Assembly: GCA_013396915.1 (NCBI GenBank)
Contig: VWZL01000277.1
Location: forward strand, 62,001-126,000
Direction of reading: 5' to 3'
DNA length: 64,000 nucleotides
Source: Stercorarius parasiticus
Taxonomy: Eukaryota; Chordata; Aves; Charadriiformes; Stercorariidae
Shown: positions 60,956 through 64,000 of the stretch, piece after piece
Layout: each line of letters starts with the position of its first letter
Position numbering within the stretch: the first letter of the stretch is position 1
Made by a program: the position numbers and the translations under genes
The notes under the pieces: generated by a model
The model's database searches: none
Seen by the model: only the letters and a program-made list of their open reading frames with translations
Told to the model about the DNA's origin: nothing

Positions 60956-62622
60956 ACCCTAGACTTGTCATGCAAGTCAGCTAAGACATTTTTCAGCTGC
61001 TTGATTCCTTTTTCTGTGTAATGAGTATCACATTATCCAGCACCCATTGGTGTTTTGAACTAACCCGATTAGCATTGATAATATGATCCAGCTCTTCAAG
61101 AAAGGATCTCAAAACTCTCTTCAGTGTTGTTATTTGAAGATATATGTCCTTCAGACACCTTTTATGTATCACATTAAATAACGACCTTTCCAGAGAAAAG
61201 TGTTCTGTAAAGTGTTCTGTAATTCATGAACTTCAGTTTGTTTAGCACATCTCTTGCCGAAATGTCATAATTAAATTAGTACGCACAACGTAAGAGCAGC
61301 TTCAAATCATTAAAAAATTCAAATTCAAAATAACTTCAAAATTAATAGGAGCTGAAACACTTGGCTCATTCTCTACTCCAGCAGACTGTACATTTGCATT
61401 ATAAAACCAGACCATTTCAAATTTGTGTTGGTCATTTCAGAACCAAGAGCTTTCCCAAGCACCTAACATTTTTACTCTGGGTAGTCATTCAAGGTCTACC
61501 ACTTTGAAGCGCTACAGTCATCCAGAAGCTTTTCACTCAGGCGCTTGAGAAAAGTCATGCTCTGGGTAGTCCTTGGAAAAATTTGGTTCATGTCTACTTT
61601 CACCATGAATAGTTTTAACGTGTGTTTTGACTTTTCTGACAAGTCTTGTACTTATACTCCCTCCTGTGAGATGCAGTTCTACAACAGCTCCTCCCCTCAA
61701 AAGGAAAAGACTCCGATTTTTTCAAAACCAGCTGATTATAATCAAGTGGTTTGAACCTTGACTGGTCCTGCCTAGAAAGTAACAGTACTGTAATCTCAAC
61801 TAAACATTGATTTCTCCCTTCCCAGGAGCACTGTATTCTCCAAGACCCACTATTGCTTTTTCCTTCATGGCGAAAAAAATTAATGACACCAATTAAGTGA
61901 CACAAATGTCATTCCTACATTTTTGTTCTGTTCCAGGTCAGCAACATTGCAACTGGAAAACAAAGACATAGCAACTTTAAAAGGGAAACAGTTCTTTGCA
62001 AAATGGAAATACTGTATACAGTTTAAGTGCATCAGAAGGTGCTCTGATGAATGAGTTGACACAGAGCATTCATTATTACTGTGGTATATTTTTCTGGTGA
62101 GAGTCTGCCCAGGTAGAGCGGTGAAATGGACATGCTATTTTACCTATCACCTTCAGTCCTTGCAATTGCTAGGCAAAAAGTAAATTAGGAAGAGTGGCAG
62201 CTGTCAATTAATTTTGATTTATTTTCAATTATTTTAATTTTCATACATAATTAGTTTTATAATTCCCTTAATATGCTTGAAAATTACATTTCTCTTTTCA
62301 AACTTCCTTAAATAAAAGTTGAATTTTTTTCTATTGAAAGCTACACTCCATTATTTCTAGTGGAAGAGGAGCAAATTTTGGTTTTATGGCATCGTCCTCC
62401 ACTTTCCTTGGGAGCAAACGTGCTTGTTTCATCACACAGCTAAGAACTTGCACTTCGTTTTTGTAGTATAGGTAGAAAACTGTGCTAGATTCCTTACTTC
62501 CCTAGTATGACCTTACCTTGTATGTATGAAATACTGGTGTTTGCAAACATATTGCATTTCCTAGCACTCTCCTCCCAAGTTCAAATACTACTAGACCATT
62601 CTCTTTAGTCTAGAATCAACTG
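60956..62622. other. Unassigned AT-rich DNA
   Basis: No gene or named repeat is recognised. It includes the 12-base tandem duplication at 61197-61220. The 69- and 96-codon frames at 61545-61754 (plus) and 61615-61905 (minus) overlap antisense and carry no motif. Confidence 0.55.
61197..61220. repeat. Perfect 12-base tandem duplication
   Basis: AAAGTGTTCTGT occurs twice head to tail. Confidence 0.92.
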
Positions 62623-62778
62623 TGTCATGGTTTAATCCTAGCCAGCACCTAAGCACCACACAGCTGCTCACTCACTCCCCCGCCCCGCCCCAGCAGGATG
62701 GGGGGAAGAAAATTGGAAGGATAAAAGTGAGAAAACTTGTGGGTTGAGATAAGAACAGTTTAATAATTGAAATGAAAT

Positions 62779-62783
62779 AACAG
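62779..62783. repeat. Target-site duplication AACAG (left)
   Basis: Perfectly repeated at 63703-63707. It marks the exact point where family A entered family B. Confidence 0.88.
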
Positions 62784-63188
62784 TGTTGTGGTTTGGGCTG
62801 GGTCAGCCAATGACAAGATGACAGATGCTCTCCCCTACTTCTCGCTCTAAGGAGAGGAAGAAGAGAGATAAAGAGATTTATGAGTTTCGGAAAAACCAAA
62901 CTACTTTAATGAAATATTAATAATAAAATAATTTAAAAAATATTAATGAAATAGATACAATATATATAAATATACACAAACCTGGATCAAGTTCCTAGGA
63001 AGATGTCACTGGCAGGTACTAGGAAAGTTCCAGACTGGACTCAGTGACAAAAGGGAACTGGAACACACTGACCAGGATCAAAAGGCAGATGAGCTGACAG
63101 GGTCCGCCTCAGACATCAGTCATTGAAGAAAAGCCCACTGGAGAAGAGCTGACAACAAGAAGCCCATCTCACCCCTTTGATCCCTCAG

Positions 63189-63196
63189 CTTTTATA
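63189..63196 (-). promoter_or_regulatory. TATA box of LTR A copy 4
   Basis: Minus-strand TATAAAAG in the family context (GGTATAAAAGC, where other copies have AGTATAAAAGC). Confidence 0.45.
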
Positions 63197-63278
63197 CCGA
63201 GCATGGCAGATGGGATGGAATACCTTATTGGTCAGTTTGGGTCACCTGACCTGTCCACAGGTGTAACCCTTCCACAGG

Positions 63279-63616
63279 NNNNNNNNNNNNNNNNNNNNNN
63301 NNNNNNNNNNNNNNNNNNNNNNNNNNNNNNNNNNNNNNNNNNNNNNNNNNNNNNNNNNNNNNNNNNNNNNNNNNNNNNNNNNNNNNNNNNNNNNNNNNNN
63401 NNNNNNNNNNNNNNNNNNNNNNNNNNNNNNNNNNNNNNNNNNNNNNNNNNNNNNNNNNNNNNNNNNNNNNNNNNNNNNNNNNNNNNNNNNNNNNNNNNNN
63501 NNNNNNNNNNNNNNNNNNNNNNNNNNNNNNNNNNNNNNNNNNNNNNNNNNNNNNNNNNNNNNNNNNNNNNNNNNNNNNNNNNNNNNNNNNNNNNNNNNNN
63601 NNNNNNNNNNNNNNNN
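63279..63616. other. Assembly gap (338 N)
   Basis: Unknown bases inside LTR A copy 4. Other copies have only about 50-70 bases between the flanking points, so either the gap length is a poor estimate or this copy carries an expansion. Confidence 0.95.
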
Positions 63617-63702
63617 GACCCTGGTTGCAATAGCAACAAGTGTAAGCAAGAGCCTCTCTCACTGAGCAGAAAGTTGGCTCTGCTCCACCCTGAACCAGGA
63701 CA

Positions 63703-63707
63703 AACAG
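63703..63707. repeat. Target-site duplication AACAG (right)
   Basis: Perfect copy of 62779-62783, in continuity with the resumed family B LTR. Confidence 0.88.
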
Positions 63708-64000
63708 TAACAATAACAATAGTAATAGTAATGAAAAGGAAAATAACAGAGAGAGAAATAAAACCCAAGAAAGACAAGTGATGCAAATGAAAACAATTGC
63801 TCACCACCAAGCAAACAATGCCCAGTCAGTCCCTGAACAGCAGCCCACCAGCCAACCTTCCTCCTACTTTTATTGCTGAGCATGACTTCATATGGTATGG
63901 AATACCCCTTTGGTCATCTGGGGTCAGTTGTCCCAGCTCCGTCTCCTCCCAACTTCCTGTGAACCCCAGCCTACTCGCTGGTGGGGTGGTATGAGGAGCA

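Larger units (their letters stand above)
62784..63702 (-). mobile_element. Solo LTR, family A, copy 4, nested and containing an assembly gap
   Basis: Begins TGTTGTGG, ends CCAGGACA and is flanked by the perfect 5-bp duplication AACAG. Its sequence follows copies 1-3 up to about 63264, ends at a gap, and resumes with GGTTGCAATAGCAACAAGTG, matching the GGTTGTTATAGCAATAAGTA region of the others. Sense is minus, with the TATA box at 63189-63196. Just before the gap it carries one and a half copies of a 17-base unit not repeated in the other copies. It is younger than the family B LTR it interrupts. Confidence 0.9.
62623..64000 (-). mobile_element. Family B LTR, interrupted by a family A LTR and cut by the window edge
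   Basis: The left part (62623-62783) begins TGTCATGGTTTAATCCTAGC and matches the start of the family B LTR at 40990, including the GAGAAAACTTGTGG text. The right part (63703-64000) continues family B with ACTTCATATGGTATGG, CCCCTTTGGTCA and CCCCAGCCTACT, which parallel 41329-41409. The two halves are separated by a whole family A LTR. Sense is minus. The 5' end of the LTR in that sense lies beyond base 64000, so it is unknown whether it is solo or attached to viral genes. Confidence 0.87.

Noticed and set aside
63203..63810. Frames of 130-190 codons spanning the N-gap in both directions
   Set aside because: Most of their length is unknown bases, so openness is meaningless. The real sequence there is LTR.

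Overview
This window is vertebrate, almost certainly bird, nuclear DNA. It holds several copies of the CR1 non-LTR retrotransposon, three of which end in repeats of an ATTCTATG-like octamer, and solo LTRs of two endogenous-retrovirus families that I recognise as avian in style. The rest is AT-rich and single-copy in appearance. I find no intact protein-coding gene, tRNA or rRNA. No CRISPR or bacterial-type operon structure is present or expected. The window is best read as an intergenic or intronic desert whose recognisable content is layered transposable elements. Species and chromosome cannot be read from it.

Layout, left to right. 1-2.39 kb: unassigned. 2.39-3.7 kb: GC-richer, repeat-containing, retrovirus-like relic. 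3.7-7.86 kb: unassigned. 7.87-8.64 kb: solo LTR, family A, with a 5-bp target duplication. 8.65-15.82 kb: unassigned, AT-rich. 15.82-18.08 kb: CR1 (minus) with an internal deletion and an ORF1 esterase remnant. 18.08-21.38 kb: unassigned. 21.38-22.04 kb (plus) and 22.22-23.42 kb (minus): two CR1 copies lying tail to tail, the second broken by an assembly gap. 23.4-31.66 kb: unassigned, with paired hairpins at 23.86 kb, an AT microsatellite at 28.8 kb and a possible LTR at 27.9-28.4 kb. 31.67-32.39 kb: solo LTR A, older. 33.65-36.58 kb: the longest CR1 (minus), covering most of ORF2. 40.11-40.23 kb: short CR1 3' end. 40.99-41.58 kb: solo LTR, family B. 47.61-48.35 kb: solo LTR A with target duplication. 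53.19-53.54 kb: CR1 3' end. 57.07-57.4 kb: LTR-like piece followed by a 25-T tract. 59.63-60.95 kb: very degenerate CR1 (plus). 62.62 kb to the end: family B LTR interrupted by a complete family A LTR, which contains an assembly gap.

Nothing here forms a pathway. The shared biology is retrotransposition: CR1 ORF2 remnants (endonuclease and reverse transcriptase) and one ORF1 remnant, all broken, plus LTRs that kept recognisable TATA boxes after losing the viral interior. All four family A LTRs and both family B LTRs have their U3-R-U5 order on the minus strand. The most informative observations are the nested LTR pair with a perfect AACAG target duplication, two assembly gaps whose N-lengths disagree with the elements they interrupt, and a tandem-repeat signature at one gap edge. 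I did not find a convincing undescribed biological system.
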